From an uncultured Eubacteriales bacterium (GTDB lineage: Bacteria > Bacillota > Clostridia > Oscillospirales > Acutalibacteraceae), in NCBI GenBank assembly GCA_900317765.1, contig ONID01000002.1, positions 1 through 64,000 of the forward strand: 64,000 nt of DNA, in the 5' to 3' direction. Positions 8,718 to 17,381 of the stretch are shown here, piece after piece. A program made the position numbers and the translations under genes. The notes under the pieces were generated by a model that made no database searches, was not told where the DNA came from, and worked only from the letters and a program-made list of their open reading frames with translations. Position 1 is the first letter of the stretch; each line of letters opens with the position of its first letter.

Positions 8718-9935
8718 GTGAAAATGACTGCTAAAAATAGTAAAAAAACCGCCGCCATCATCGCGGAATACAATCCCTTCCACAACGGACATCAATTGCA
8801 TATTGCCCGAACAAGGGAACATTGCGGCGCAGAACATATCGTTGTCATCATGAGCGGGAATTATGTGCAGCGTGGTGACTGCGCCATTGCGGATAAATTC
8901 ACCCGGACAAGGATGGCTCTCGCAGGAGGGGCTGACCTTGTGCTGGAACTTCCGCTGCCCTTTGCATGCGGAGGGGCAGAGACGTTTGCGACCGGAGGCG
9001 TTGGGATTGCCGATGCGCTGGGATGCGTGGATTATCTCAGCTTCGGAATGGAATGCGGCAGTGTTGGAACTTTGACCGATGCCGCCGATGCGGTATCGGA
9101 CGAAACAATCAAACCCGAGCTTGACAGGCTGCTCTCCGCAGGAAAGTCATTTGCGGCAGCGAGAACCGAGGCGGTGCGCAGGGTGTACGGGGATGATATC
9201 GCCGAGATGATCTGTCTTCCCAACAATACACTTGCGGTGGAATACATCCGGGCGATAAAAAGACTGCACTCGGATATGGAACCAATCGGAATACTGCGTG
9301 AAGGTGCCATGCACGATTCTGAGCAAATCTCGGAGGACATTGCTTCTGCCACTGCCGTCAGGAGAATGATTGCCGACGGGAAGCTCACAGAAGCGGAAAG
9401 GTATCTTCCCCGGCAAGCCTTCCAAGCGTTTGCTCTGCTGGAGAAGGAGGGAAAGCTTCCCGCCGATCTGAAAAGATGCGAAAGGGCGGTGCTCTCACGA
9501 TTGCGCAGTATGACCCGCGAACAGCTCGGTCGTCTGCCGGACATCTCGGAAGGTCTGGAAAACAGAATATACGAATGTGCGCGGTCGGCATGTTCTCTCG
9601 ATGAGCTGTATGATTCGATCAAGACAAAGCGATACAGCCATGCACGCATACGCAGGATCATTCTTTCTGCTTTTCTCGGAATACGCAGGGAACATTCCGA
9701 ACGACTGGGATACATCCGCATACTCGGAATGAATGAAAAGGGAAAGAAGCTGCTCTCGGCAGCAAAGCCCCGTTTACCGCTGATTTCGTCCTACAAGCAG
9801 ACCAATGCGCTGCCGCAGGAAGCACGCAACCAATACCTGCTGGAATGTCACGCGGATGATCTGTGGGGACTGATGACGCCGGTCATGCTGCCCTGCGGAA
9901 TGGACATGACATCCAAACTGATTGTCATGCAATAA
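8718..9935 (+). CDS. tmcAL: tRNA(Met) cytidine acetate ligase (TmcAL/YlbM)
   Basis: Forms N4-acetylcytidine at the wobble position of elongator tRNA-Met from acetate and ATP. The nucleotidyltransferase motif IIAEYNPFHNGHQLHIA near the N-terminus carries HNGH, followed by VIMSGNYVQRGDCAI and the conserved LPFACGGAETFATGGV. The 405-residue length is usual. The start may be the GTG at 8718 or the ATG two codons later. It is divergent from ackA, whose product acetate is the TmcAL substrate; whether the neighbourhood is meaningful is only a suggestion. Confidence 0.93.
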   Translation: MKMTAKNSKKTAAIIAEYNPFHNGHQLHIARTREHCGAEHIVVIMSGNYVQRGDCAIADKFTRTRMALAGGADLVLELPLPFACGGAETFATGGVGIADALGCVDYLSFGMECGSVGTLTDAADAVSDETIKPELDRLLSAGKSFAAARTEAVRRVYGDDIAEMICLPNNTLAVEYIRAIKRLHSDMEPIGILREGAMHDSEQISEDIASATAVRRMIADGKLTEAERYLPRQAFQAFALLEKEGKLPADLKRCERAVLSRLRSMTREQLGRLPDISEGLENRIYECARSACSLDELYDSIKTKRYSHARIRRIILSAFLGIRREHSERLGYIRILGMNEKGKKLLSAAKPRLPLISSYKQTNALPQEARNQYLLECHADDLWGLMTPVMLPCGMDMTSKLIVMQ

Positions 9936-9942
9936 ACCCACA

Positions 9943-9994
9943 AAAAAGCAACCGTTTGCACCCCGGCGAAAAAGTGCAGACGGTTGTTTTTTTT
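9943..9994. terminator. Intrinsic terminator between convergent genes
   Basis: Stem GCAACCGTTTGCAC (9948-9961) pairs with GTGCAGACGGTTGT (9974-9987), with an A-run on the left and a T-run on the right, so it can end both tmcAL and the serine hydrolase gene. Confidence 0.85.
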
Positions 9995-9997
9995 GTA

Positions 9998-11572
9998 TTA
10001 TTTCAGAATGTTTTCATAGCTGTAATTCATAACATCGTCGCAAACGGCAAAGACGGTGTTTTTGTTTCTCTTGGTAAGAGCGCCGGATGTGATGATGACG
10101 ATGCCGCTTTTGTCAGCGGGGTCGAAAGCGGCAAGAGAGAAAATACCATAGGATGCGCCGTTGTGGAAGTACATTTTCCTGTTTTGGACAAGCTCTTTGG
10201 ATGTCCGTATGCCGATGCACTGCGCAAAGCCTTTTCCGGTTTTGACCTTCTGGTCTTTGAGCATTTCACTCAGGGCATTCTGAGAAATATACTGTCTGCC
10301 GTTGTATTGACCGTCGTTGATCAGGACAGTAAACACACGCGCCAGATCGACGGAGCTGATGAGCAGTCCGCCCTGTCCTAAATGGAATGTATCACCTGGC
10401 TTGCCCTTTTCCTGTGAACGGCAGAGATAATTGCTGCTGGCGCTTATCTTGTCACCGGCGTAACATTCGGCGACAAGCGATTTGTCGGAAAGATACTTTG
10501 CATCGTATGACGCGTCAATTCCCATCGGTTCAAAAAACTTGTCTTTAGCGTACTGCGAGATGGTCTGGTTGGCGGATTTTTCCACCACCGCGCCAGCAAT
10601 ACCCATGCCGAGATTGCAGTAGAGGAATTTTTCCCCAGGAGGTGAGACGTAAAAATCGCGGTTACCGGTGATATTCCTGAGTTTTTTAGAAAACTCATCA
10701 TCTCTGTCAATCATTCCGGAGGTGTGTGTCAGCAGCATCCGCATAGTGACTTTTTTCTTGGGATAGGAAGGATTAAAGAAATGATAGCCCATGACGTCGG
10801 ACAGATTTCCGTCGAGGTCGAGCTTTCCGTCATCCACCTCCGTCATCGCCAGCATGGAAGTGAATACCTTGGTGATGGAGGCAATCCGGAATTTCGTATT
10901 TTGGCTGACTTTGACCTTCTTCTTCTTGTTGGCGTATCCGTATTCGTATGTGTAAGCGACAGATCCGTTTTTGATAATCGTCACTGATGCGCCCGTTGTC
11001 GTGTAGTTCTTCAGAATGGCGGATATATCGTCGCCTTCTTTGGTTCCGTTCATTTCTATGGGATCGCCGGCGGTGTAGGAGGCTATATGCTTGATGATCT
11101 TTTCTTTTTCTACCAAATCACCGCAGGATTTGATGATCCAGCCGGTCTTGCTTCCCGCGTATCTGATCTTGTATCTTTTTTTGCTTTCCGACAGGTACTC
11201 CACTTCAGCGCCTTTCGTGAGAACCGCAACCTTGGTCGAAGTGTCGTTGTCCTCGGCTCGGATATTGGTGGCCTTGTTGATAACGACATATTTTACTGTC
11301 ACTTTTTCCTCGGTGGATTCCGGAATGTCGGATGCCGTCCGGTTGTCAGTGGAAGAAACCGACTCTTCGGAAAGGGAAATATCCGAGGGGGATAAACCGG
11401 AAGAAGTCAATTCGGTGTTTACGGAAGAAAAGGAATCGTCTGGGGTGTATGTATCACCGGAGGACGGGTTATTTCCGATGTTTTTATACCCCAACCAGCC
11501 CGAGAAAGCCATTAAGATAATGATCAATACTCCGGAAAGTATCAAGGGGAGCATCTTTATTATTCTTTCCAT
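9998..11572 (-). CDS. Membrane-anchored beta-lactamase-fold serine hydrolase with SH3-like domain
   Basis: Penicillin-binding/class C beta-lactamase-like hydrolase acting outside the membrane. Order: N-terminal hydrophobic anchor (about residues 8-28), Ser/Thr-rich linker, SH3b-like domain (about residues 72-125, with GWIIKSCGD), then the catalytic domain. The three motifs are S-I-T-K in RIASITKVFTSML, Y-C-N in LYCNLGMGIAGA and H-N-G in FHNGASYG. It follows its paralog (11589-13094) by 16 bp, so they form one operon. The substrate is unknown: a peptidoglycan-peptide or other D-amino-acid substrate is the usual guess, not shown here. Confidence 0.87.
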   Translation of the reverse strand: MERIIKMLPLILSGVLIIILMAFSGWLGYKNIGNNPSSGDTYTPDDSFSSVNTELTSSGLSPSDISLSEESVSSTDNRTASDIPESTEEKVTVKYVVINKATNIRAEDNDTSTKVAVLTKGAEVEYLSESKKRYKIRYAGSKTGWIIKSCGDLVEKEKIIKHIASYTAGDPIEMNGTKEGDDISAILKNYTTTGASVTIIKNGSVAYTYEYGYANKKKKVKVSQNTKFRIASITKVFTSMLAMTEVDDGKLDLDGNLSDVMGYHFFNPSYPKKKVTMRMLLTHTSGMIDRDDEFSKKLRNITGNRDFYVSPPGEKFLYCNLGMGIAGAVVEKSANQTISQYAKDKFFEPMGIDASYDAKYLSDKSLVAECYAGDKISASSNYLCRSQEKGKPGDTFHLGQGGLLISSVDLARVFTVLINDGQYNGRQYISQNALSEMLKDQKVKTGKGFAQCIGIRTSKELVQNRKMYFHNGASYGIFSLAAFDPADKSGIVIITSGALTKRNKNTVFAVCDDVMNYSYENILK

Positions 11573-11588
11573 GAACGGTCTACCTGCC

Positions 11589-13094
11589 TCATATGATTTC
11601 TTTGTAGCAATAATTCAGCACATCGTTGCATACTGTGAAAATGGTGTTGTCATCTCTTGCCGGATGTGCTCCGGAAGTGATAACGATGACACCGCTTTTA
11701 TCGTCCGGGTCGATGACCATGACCGCTAAAATGCCGTAGAAGGTTCCTGTGTGGTAATACATGTCCCTGTCGTCTATCAGATCGGTATATTTACGTATGC
11801 CTATGCACTGCTCATAATTTGTCCTGGTCCTGACAGGGTGAACCGTGAGCATTTGTCTAACGGTTTCGCTGCGAAGGTATTGTTTTCCTTCATACATTCC
11901 GTCATTGAGCAGAATGGTCGAAACCTTGGCCAGATCAATCGCACTGATCAGGAGATTTCCCTGACCGAGGTAAAAGACATCTCCCGGCTTGGTGTTTTTA
12001 CGACCGACGGGTTTTGTCATCACTTCTTTTGTGCGTCTGAGACTGCCGCTTGCGTAGCAATCCGCTACCAGCGACGGATCGGACAAAAGGCTTCCGTCGT
12101 AGGATGCGTCTATTCCCATCGGAATAAGAAACCTTTCCCGCGCATATTGAGAGAGGGATTTATCAGCGGCTTTTTCAACGACCGCGCCGGCAATTCCCAT
12201 GCCGAGATTTGAATAGCTGAAGCTGTTTCCGGGTTTTGAGGTATAGTAATTCTGTCCTCTGGCAACGAAATAGAGCGGCTCGTTGTATAATCCTTCCTTG
12301 CTGGAAAGTCCTGCCGTATGTGTCAGCAGCATCCGCATGGTCACGGGTGTGTTGGGGTATTTCGGATTGAAAAAACCATAACCGAACAAATCCGATAGTT
12401 TTGCGTCAAGATCGAGCATGCCGTCTTCGACTTCTGCCATGGCGAGCATAGACGTGAAGACTTTGGAAATGGAGGCAATGCGGTATTTGGTGTTCTCATT
12501 GATCATGACGGGGTTGTCTTTGTCTTCCTTGTTGGCGTAACCGTATTCGTAATGATACGTGACATTGCCGTTCTTAATGACGGCGACGGATGCGCCGACC
12601 GTTCCGTGGTGTCTGAGTATTTCGCACAGGTCGTCTCCCTCTTGGGTGTCCGACATGGAATAAGGTATGGCGGAAGGGTTTTTGGGGATATGCCGGATAA
12701 CCACTTCTTTTTCAAATGATTCACATTTGTCCGCGAAAATCCAGCCGGTTTTTCCGTTGTCGCAGCTGATTTTATAATATCCGTCACTTTCCTCGAGCAG
12801 CAGACATTCGGCGTTGACATCGAGCAGTGCAAGATGATTGGACTGGTAGCTTTTCTTTTCGTTCAGATAGGTGGATTCTGTAATCCTGACGTATGTTTTT
12901 TTAATGGTTTCTTCGGTCGGAAGTGAATCGTCCATAACGGGTTCGTCGTCCGTATGATCATCGGAAGTTGAGATCGGCGTTTGTTTAACTTCAGGCTGGT
13001 TGCCGCTAAATCTGGTTAACCAGACGAATGAGCCACATGCTATCACTGAGGCTGCCATGATTGCGCCTAATAGTATCTTAATTAATTTTTTCAT
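11589..13094 (-). CDS. Membrane-anchored beta-lactamase-fold serine hydrolase, paralog
   Basis: First gene of the tandem pair. The N-terminus has a hydrophobic segment containing V-I-A-C, so it could be a lipoprotein or a simple membrane anchor. A linker and an SH3-like domain (GWIFADKCESF, about residue 120) precede the catalytic domain, with S-I-S-K in RIASISKVFTSML, Y-S-N in YSNLGMGIAGAVVEK and H-T-G in YHTGTFYG. It matches the neighbouring protein over its full length, so the pair arose by duplication. Transcription runs leftward into the second copy. Substrate unknown. Confidence 0.87.
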   Translation of the reverse strand: MKKLIKILLGAIMAASVIACGSFVWLTRFSGNQPEVKQTPISTSDDHTDDEPVMDDSLPTEETIKKTYVRITESTYLNEKKSYQSNHLALLDVNAECLLLEESDGYYKISCDNGKTGWIFADKCESFEKEVVIRHIPKNPSAIPYSMSDTQEGDDLCEILRHHGTVGASVAVIKNGNVTYHYEYGYANKEDKDNPVMINENTKYRIASISKVFTSMLAMAEVEDGMLDLDAKLSDLFGYGFFNPKYPNTPVTMRMLLTHTAGLSSKEGLYNEPLYFVARGQNYYTSKPGNSFSYSNLGMGIAGAVVEKAADKSLSQYARERFLIPMGIDASYDGSLLSDPSLVADCYASGSLRRTKEVMTKPVGRKNTKPGDVFYLGQGNLLISAIDLAKVSTILLNDGMYEGKQYLRSETVRQMLTVHPVRTRTNYEQCIGIRKYTDLIDDRDMYYHTGTFYGILAVMVIDPDDKSGVIVITSGAHPARDDNTIFTVCNDVLNYCYKEII

Positions 13095-13172
13095 TTTACC
13101 CTCCGTATTGAAACTCCTGAAACAACCATTTGATTATAGCATATGAATTTGTTCTATTTATTAACAGAATAT

Positions 13173-13210
13173 AAAACAAACACCGCAAATCACGAATGCT
13201 CATTGCGGTG
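13173..13210 (-). terminator. Intrinsic terminator
   Basis: CACCGCAA (13181-13188) pairs with TTGCGGTG (13203-13210); on the minus strand a T-rich tail follows, ending the zinc-ribbon gene at 13221-14024. Confidence 0.7.
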
Positions 13211-13220
13211 CAGTTTATCA

Positions 13221-14024
13221 TTATTTCTCTATGGTGACGGTGATAATGTCTGATGCGATTGCTGTGCGGTTGTTGTCGGTGATCATGCAGTAAACTTGCA
13301 TGCCGTCCCAGCTTTCGTTTGCTTTTGAAGCTGTCTTAAAATCGTTGTGGCTTTTCCATGCGTGCCACAGTTGTTCTCCGTTTTTCTTGACGTACCACTG
13401 ATAGGTGAGGTTCGTTCCCTGGGCGTCCACAAAGAATTGGGTGAGTGTACCCGGCTTGACGGTGACATCCTCCGACTGAGAAATGATGCGGATGGTGGAA
13501 GCACGTGAGTCAGAGGGTTTGAGCGAAAGGATTTTGTCAATAAACAAAAATCCTATAATGGCGAACAGAGCAGCCGAAAGCAGGACGATGGCCAATGAAA
13601 GCTTATCGTTTGAGTTGTGTGCAGCAGGATCGGCTGTCTCCGGAATCTCTTCCGACAGTTCCTCATCTCCGGCAAGTGCTTCCTGCACGGCTTCTTCCGA
13701 CGATTCATCGGGGAACTGGCTGCCTGCAGACTGCATTTCTTCGGAATCTTCAAAAACCTCTTCCGTTCCGGTATAATCTTCGTCTGTCGTGCCTTCTTCC
13801 TTCCCGTCAGAAAGGACGTCCTCTTTGGCTTCGTCTTCATCGCCTATGAATGAAGTCAGTGTGTCCGATTCTTCGTCAAATGCAATTGTCAGATCATCAT
13901 TTCTTTCGTTTGCGACGAAGCTGTCATCTGCATTGGCAGAGCGATCGGTGTCGAGTCTGTTACCGCAGCTGATGCAAAAAAGCGAAGAGTCTTCATTATT
14001 TGCTCCACAAATTGGGCATGTCAT
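13221..14024 (-). CDS. Zinc-ribbon membrane protein with extracytoplasmic Ig-like domain
   Basis: Unrecognised as a named protein. The ATG at 14022-14024 is chosen for its GGAGGAATTAAC leader; an upstream ATG has none. Order: a zinc ribbon at the N-terminus (CPICG...CISCGNRL), a long acidic region rich in Glu/Ser/Asp (about residues 30-145), one membrane helix (about residues 150-170), then a C-terminal domain with YQWYVKKNGEQLWHAW and SWDGMQVYCMI. That last domain is homologous to the three repeats of the exported LRR protein at 5854-7269. Topology suggests the zinc ribbon is inside and the Ig-like domain outside. Confidence 0.8.
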   Translation of the reverse strand: MTCPICGANNEDSSLFCISCGNRLDTDRSANADDSFVANERNDDLTIAFDEESDTLTSFIGDEDEAKEDVLSDGKEEGTTDEDYTGTEEVFEDSEEMQSAGSQFPDESSEEAVQEALAGDEELSEEIPETADPAAHNSNDKLSLAIVLLSAALFAIIGFLFIDKILSLKPSDSRASTIRIISQSEDVTVKPGTLTQFFVDAQGTNLTYQWYVKKNGEQLWHAWKSHNDFKTASKANESWDGMQVYCMITDNNRTAIASDIITVTIEK

Positions 14025-14110
14025 GTTAATTCCTCCAATAAAAATATATATCAATGTTCATTTTAACATATATCTATAAAGAATGCAATATTTTTTTTAC
14101 AAAATATGGA

Positions 14111-14150
14111 AAAAACACCCGGTCAAAAGGAAAAATTCTCCGACCGGGTG
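14111..14150 (-). terminator. Intrinsic terminator of the purF-purB operon
   Basis: CACCCGGTC (14116-14124) pairs with GACCGGGTG (14142-14150); a T-run follows on the minus strand, 11 bp after the purB stop. Confidence 0.85.
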
Positions 14151-14160
14151 CTCAAGAAAA

Positions 14161-15591
14161 TTATACGTTGATTTCAACCGTTACGCCGAGGTCATCCTTG
14201 TACTGCTCTAAAACAGGATTAACACATTCGCGGAGGAATTCGGTGACCTGTTCGGGGCTTCTGCCGACGTATTTCGCAGGGTCGAGTATGTCTTTCAGCT
14301 CGTCAAGCGTCACGCCGAAGGTCTCGTCGGCTGCGATTCTCTCCAGGAGGTCGTTCTCCTTGCCTTCGACCTTGACCTGTCTTCCGGCTTCCATGGAGTG
14401 CACGCGGATGCGCTCGTGAAGTTCCTGACGGTTGCCGCCGCGCTTGACAGCGTCCATCATGATGTTCTCGGTCGCCATGAAGGGCAGTTCCTTCATCAGG
14501 CGCTGTTCGATGACCTTGGGATAAACCACCAGACCGTCCACCACATTGAGGTAAAGGCTGAGAATGCCGTCGACGGCGAGAAATGCCTCGGGAATGGAAA
14601 TGCGCTTGTTGGCGCTGTCGTCAAGCGTTCTCTCGAACCATTGGGTCGCGGCGGTAATGGCGGGATTGAGGGCGTCTACCATGACGTATCTTGCCAGGGA
14701 GGCTATGCGTTCGCTGCGCATGGGGTTGCGCTTGTAGGCCATAGCGGAGGAGCCGATCTGACCCTTCTCGAAGGGTTCCTCGATTTCCTTGAGGTGCTGG
14801 AGAAGGCGGATGTCATTCGAAAATTTAGTGGCTGATTGAGCGATGCCGGAGAGCACATTGAGAATGCGGCTGTCGAGTTTGCGGCTGTAGGTCTGACCCG
14901 ATACCGCAAAGCAGCCGGTGTAGCCCATCTTTTCGGAAATGCGTCTGTCAAGTTCGCGGCATTTAGCGTGATCGCCGTCAAAAAGCTCCAAGAAGCTCGC
15001 CTGTGTGCCTGTTGTGCCCTTGCATCCGAGCAGTTTTGCGCCGTCGATCTGATGCTGCACGTCCTCTAAATCCATCACCAGATCCTGCAGCCAGAGAGCG
15101 GCGCGTTTGCCGACGGTGGTGGGCTGTGCGGGCTGGAAGTGGGTGAAAGCCAATGTGGGAAGGTCTTTGTACTGGTCGGCAAATTTGGCGAGTTCCGCAA
15201 TGACGTTGACCAGCTTCTTGCGGATGAGCTTCATCGCTTCGTTCATGACGATGACGTCGGTGTTGTCTCCCACATAGCAGGAGGTCGCTCCGAGGTGGAT
15301 AATGCCAGCTGCCTTAGGACACTGCTGACCGTAGGCGTAAACGTGGCTCATCACGTCGTGACGCACGATCTTCTCACGTGCCTGAGCGACTTCGTAATTG
15401 ATGTCCTCGGCGTGTTCCTTCAGTTCGGCGATCTGCTCGTTGGTGATATCAAGACCGAGTTCCTGCTCGGTCTCTGCGAGAGCGATCCACAGCCTGCGCC
15501 ATGTGCGGAATTTCATGTCGGGGGAGAAGAGGTACTGCATTTCCTTGCTCGCGTAACGGGAGCCGAGGGGCGTCTCATAGATGTCTTTCAT
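14161..15591 (-). CDS. purB: Adenylosuccinate lyase
   Basis: Cleaves SAICAR and adenylosuccinate in purine synthesis. The 476-residue protein contains the family signature SSAMAYKRNPMRSE (about residue 290), THFQPAQPTTVGKRA and the LGATSCYVGDNTD segment. It lies 48 bp downstream of purF in the same operon and ends at a strong terminator. Confidence 0.96.
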   Translation of the reverse strand: MKDIYETPLGSRYASKEMQYLFSPDMKFRTWRRLWIALAETEQELGLDITNEQIAELKEHAEDINYEVAQAREKIVRHDVMSHVYAYGQQCPKAAGIIHLGATSCYVGDNTDVIVMNEAMKLIRKKLVNVIAELAKFADQYKDLPTLAFTHFQPAQPTTVGKRAALWLQDLVMDLEDVQHQIDGAKLLGCKGTTGTQASFLELFDGDHAKCRELDRRISEKMGYTGCFAVSGQTYSRKLDSRILNVLSGIAQSATKFSNDIRLLQHLKEIEEPFEKGQIGSSAMAYKRNPMRSERIASLARYVMVDALNPAITAATQWFERTLDDSANKRISIPEAFLAVDGILSLYLNVVDGLVVYPKVIEQRLMKELPFMATENIMMDAVKRGGNRQELHERIRVHSMEAGRQVKVEGKENDLLERIAADETFGVTLDELKDILDPAKYVGRSPEQVTEFLRECVNPVLEQYKDDLGVTVEINV

Positions 15592-15639
15592 TCGTGTCAG
15601 TCCTTTTTTGCATATTAGTGATGGAGTAAAACGGTTGTA

Positions 15640-17148
15640 TTAAAGGATTTCGTCATCCTTGTTCATGTGGTGGGATGTAATGCCGTCGGGGTAACGTCCG
15701 TCGAAACAGGCGGTGCAGAGCGGCAGTTTCTTGCCGCAGGTGAGCTTGACGATGGAGTCGAGGTCGAGGAAGTCGAGGGAATCGGCTTCGATCAGCTCGG
15801 CGATTTCATCAATCGTATGCTGGTTGGCGATGAGGTCGTCCTTGGAGGGAATGTCCACACCGTAGAAACAGGGATTGCGGAACGCAGGGGAACTGATTCT
15901 GACATGGACCTCGCTTGCGCCTGCTTCCCGCAGCATATTGACAATGCGGTGCATGGTGGTTCCGCGCACGATGGAATCGTCCAGCATGACCACTCTTCGC
16001 CCTTTGACAATGGACTCCAGCGCGTTGAGCTTCAGTCTGACGGCATTGGTGCGCTGCGACTGGTCGGGCTTGATGAAGGTGCGCCCGATGTAGCTGTTCT
16101 TGACAATGCCCTTGGCGTAGGGAATGCCCGATTCCTCAGCGTAGCCGATCGCCGCGTCGATGCCCGATTCCGGAACGCCGATGACAATGTCGGCTTTGAC
16201 TGGTTTCTGCTTGGCAAGCTGTCTGCCTGCCTGTCGGCGGGATTCGTAGACCGAAACGCCGTCAATGACCGAATCGGTTCTTGCAAAATAGATGTATTCA
16301 AACACACAGTGGGCAATGTCGCTGGTGCAGAGCGAACGGTCGCTGTGAATGCCGTTTTCGTCGCAGGTGATGATCTCGCCGGGGTCAACGTCGCGCATGA
16401 ATTTGGCGCCGACTGCGTCGAGGGCGCAGGTCTCGCTCGCAAAAACGATGTCGTTGCCGATGCGTCCCATACAGAGCGGACGGAATCCCTTGGGGTCGCG
16501 TGCGGCAATCAGCTTGCGGGGACTCATTACCAGCAGGGAATAAGCGCCGTGCAGCTGCTTCATCGCCTGTTTGACGGCAAGCTCGACCTTATGGGTATTG
16601 GGTCTTTCACGGGCGACCAGATAGGCGATGACCTCCGAGTCAATGGTCGTCTGGAAGATGGCGCCGCGTTCTTCCAGTTCCCTGCGAAGCTCGTAGGCAT
16701 TGGTCAGGTTGCCATTGTGGGCAAAGCCCAGTGTTCCCTTGACATAACGCATGACAAGGGGCTGGCAGTTTTCCGCCACGGAACCGCCGGCGGTGGAATA
16801 GCGCACATGACCTATGGCGATCTGTCCGACAAGCTCGTCGAGTTTCTGTTTGTTAAATACCTCGCTGACAAGTCCCATGTCCTTGTAGTGGCTGAATTTG
16901 CCCCTGTCGCTGACCGCGATGCCGCAGCTCTCCTGTCCTCTGTGCTGCAGTGCGACGAGGCCGTGATAGACGCAGGGAGCGACGGCGATTTCCTTGTCGT
17001 AGGAATAAATGCCGAATACCCCGCATTCCTCGTGCAGCTTGGCTCTTTCAAGGTCTGAGAACGCAGCTTCGTGTTCGCTGCAGTTGCCGCATTCGCCGCA
17101 GCTGCCCTTACAATGCCCCGATTCGTTTTTTAAATAATCCATTTTCAT
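15640..17148 (-). CDS. purF: Amidophosphoribosyltransferase with Cys-rich propeptide
   Basis: First committed step of purine synthesis: PRPP plus glutamine to phosphoribosylamine. In this family a propeptide is removed to expose an N-terminal catalytic Cys, here residue 42 in HEECGVFGIYSYD. The PRPP loop is VVMLDDSIVRGTT, and the cysteines in the LTCGKKLPLCTACFDGRYP tail match the Fe-S type of Bacillus PurF. The propeptide is unusually long and carries four cysteines spaced C-x3-C-x2-C-x2-C (residues 13-23). The start may instead be the second Met (17140-17142), which sits at better distance from AAAGGA. It is first in the operon with purB. Confidence 0.95.
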   Translation of the reverse strand: MKMDYLKNESGHCKGSCGECGNCSEHEAAFSDLERAKLHEECGVFGIYSYDKEIAVAPCVYHGLVALQHRGQESCGIAVSDRGKFSHYKDMGLVSEVFNKQKLDELVGQIAIGHVRYSTAGGSVAENCQPLVMRYVKGTLGFAHNGNLTNAYELRRELEERGAIFQTTIDSEVIAYLVARERPNTHKVELAVKQAMKQLHGAYSLLVMSPRKLIAARDPKGFRPLCMGRIGNDIVFASETCALDAVGAKFMRDVDPGEIITCDENGIHSDRSLCTSDIAHCVFEYIYFARTDSVIDGVSVYESRRQAGRQLAKQKPVKADIVIGVPESGIDAAIGYAEESGIPYAKGIVKNSYIGRTFIKPDQSQRTNAVRLKLNALESIVKGRRVVMLDDSIVRGTTMHRIVNMLREAGASEVHVRISSPAFRNPCFYGVDIPSKDDLIANQHTIDEIAELIEADSLDFLDLDSIVKLTCGKKLPLCTACFDGRYPDGITSHHMNKDDEIL

Positions 17149-17234
17149 TTTCCTTTACGTTTTTAATTGATCATTAATCATACGCTGTCGGAATGGTCTG
17201 TGGCATCGGAATGCCTGTGTAACATCAGACTTTC

Positions 17235-17263
17235 ATTATAAAATATCCCGGGAAAAATGTCAA
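17235..17263 (-). promoter_or_regulatory. Predicted promoter of purF-purB
   Basis: On the minus strand: -35 TTGACA (17258-17263), 17-bp spacer, -10 TATAAT (17235-17240), both perfect. The leader of about 80 nt holds only a small GGCAT/ATGCC hairpin; no purine riboswitch is evident. Confidence 0.75.
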
Positions 17264-17320
17264 ACAAAAATCAAATAATTATGTGATTTTATTATTTTTT
17301 CCATTTTTATTCATGTAGTC

Positions 17321-17372
17321 AAAAAAAAACAGGGCGCATTATCCGAAAAAAACCGGAGAGTGCGTCCTGTTT
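17321..17372 (-). terminator. Intrinsic terminator after proC
   Basis: A long stem with few mismatches, formed by 17328-17345 and 17353-17372, is followed on the minus strand by a T-run (the A-run at 17321-17329). Confidence 0.8.
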
Positions 17373-17381
17373 GGAATCGTA

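Noticed and set aside
15667..17058. Long open frame on the plus strand, about 460 codons
   Set aside because: Opposite-strand shadow of purF; the purF motifs are unmistakable.
17149..17381. Possible purine riboswitch or PurR site before purF
   Set aside because: No purine-riboswitch three-way junction and no clear paired operator was seen, only a small hairpin.
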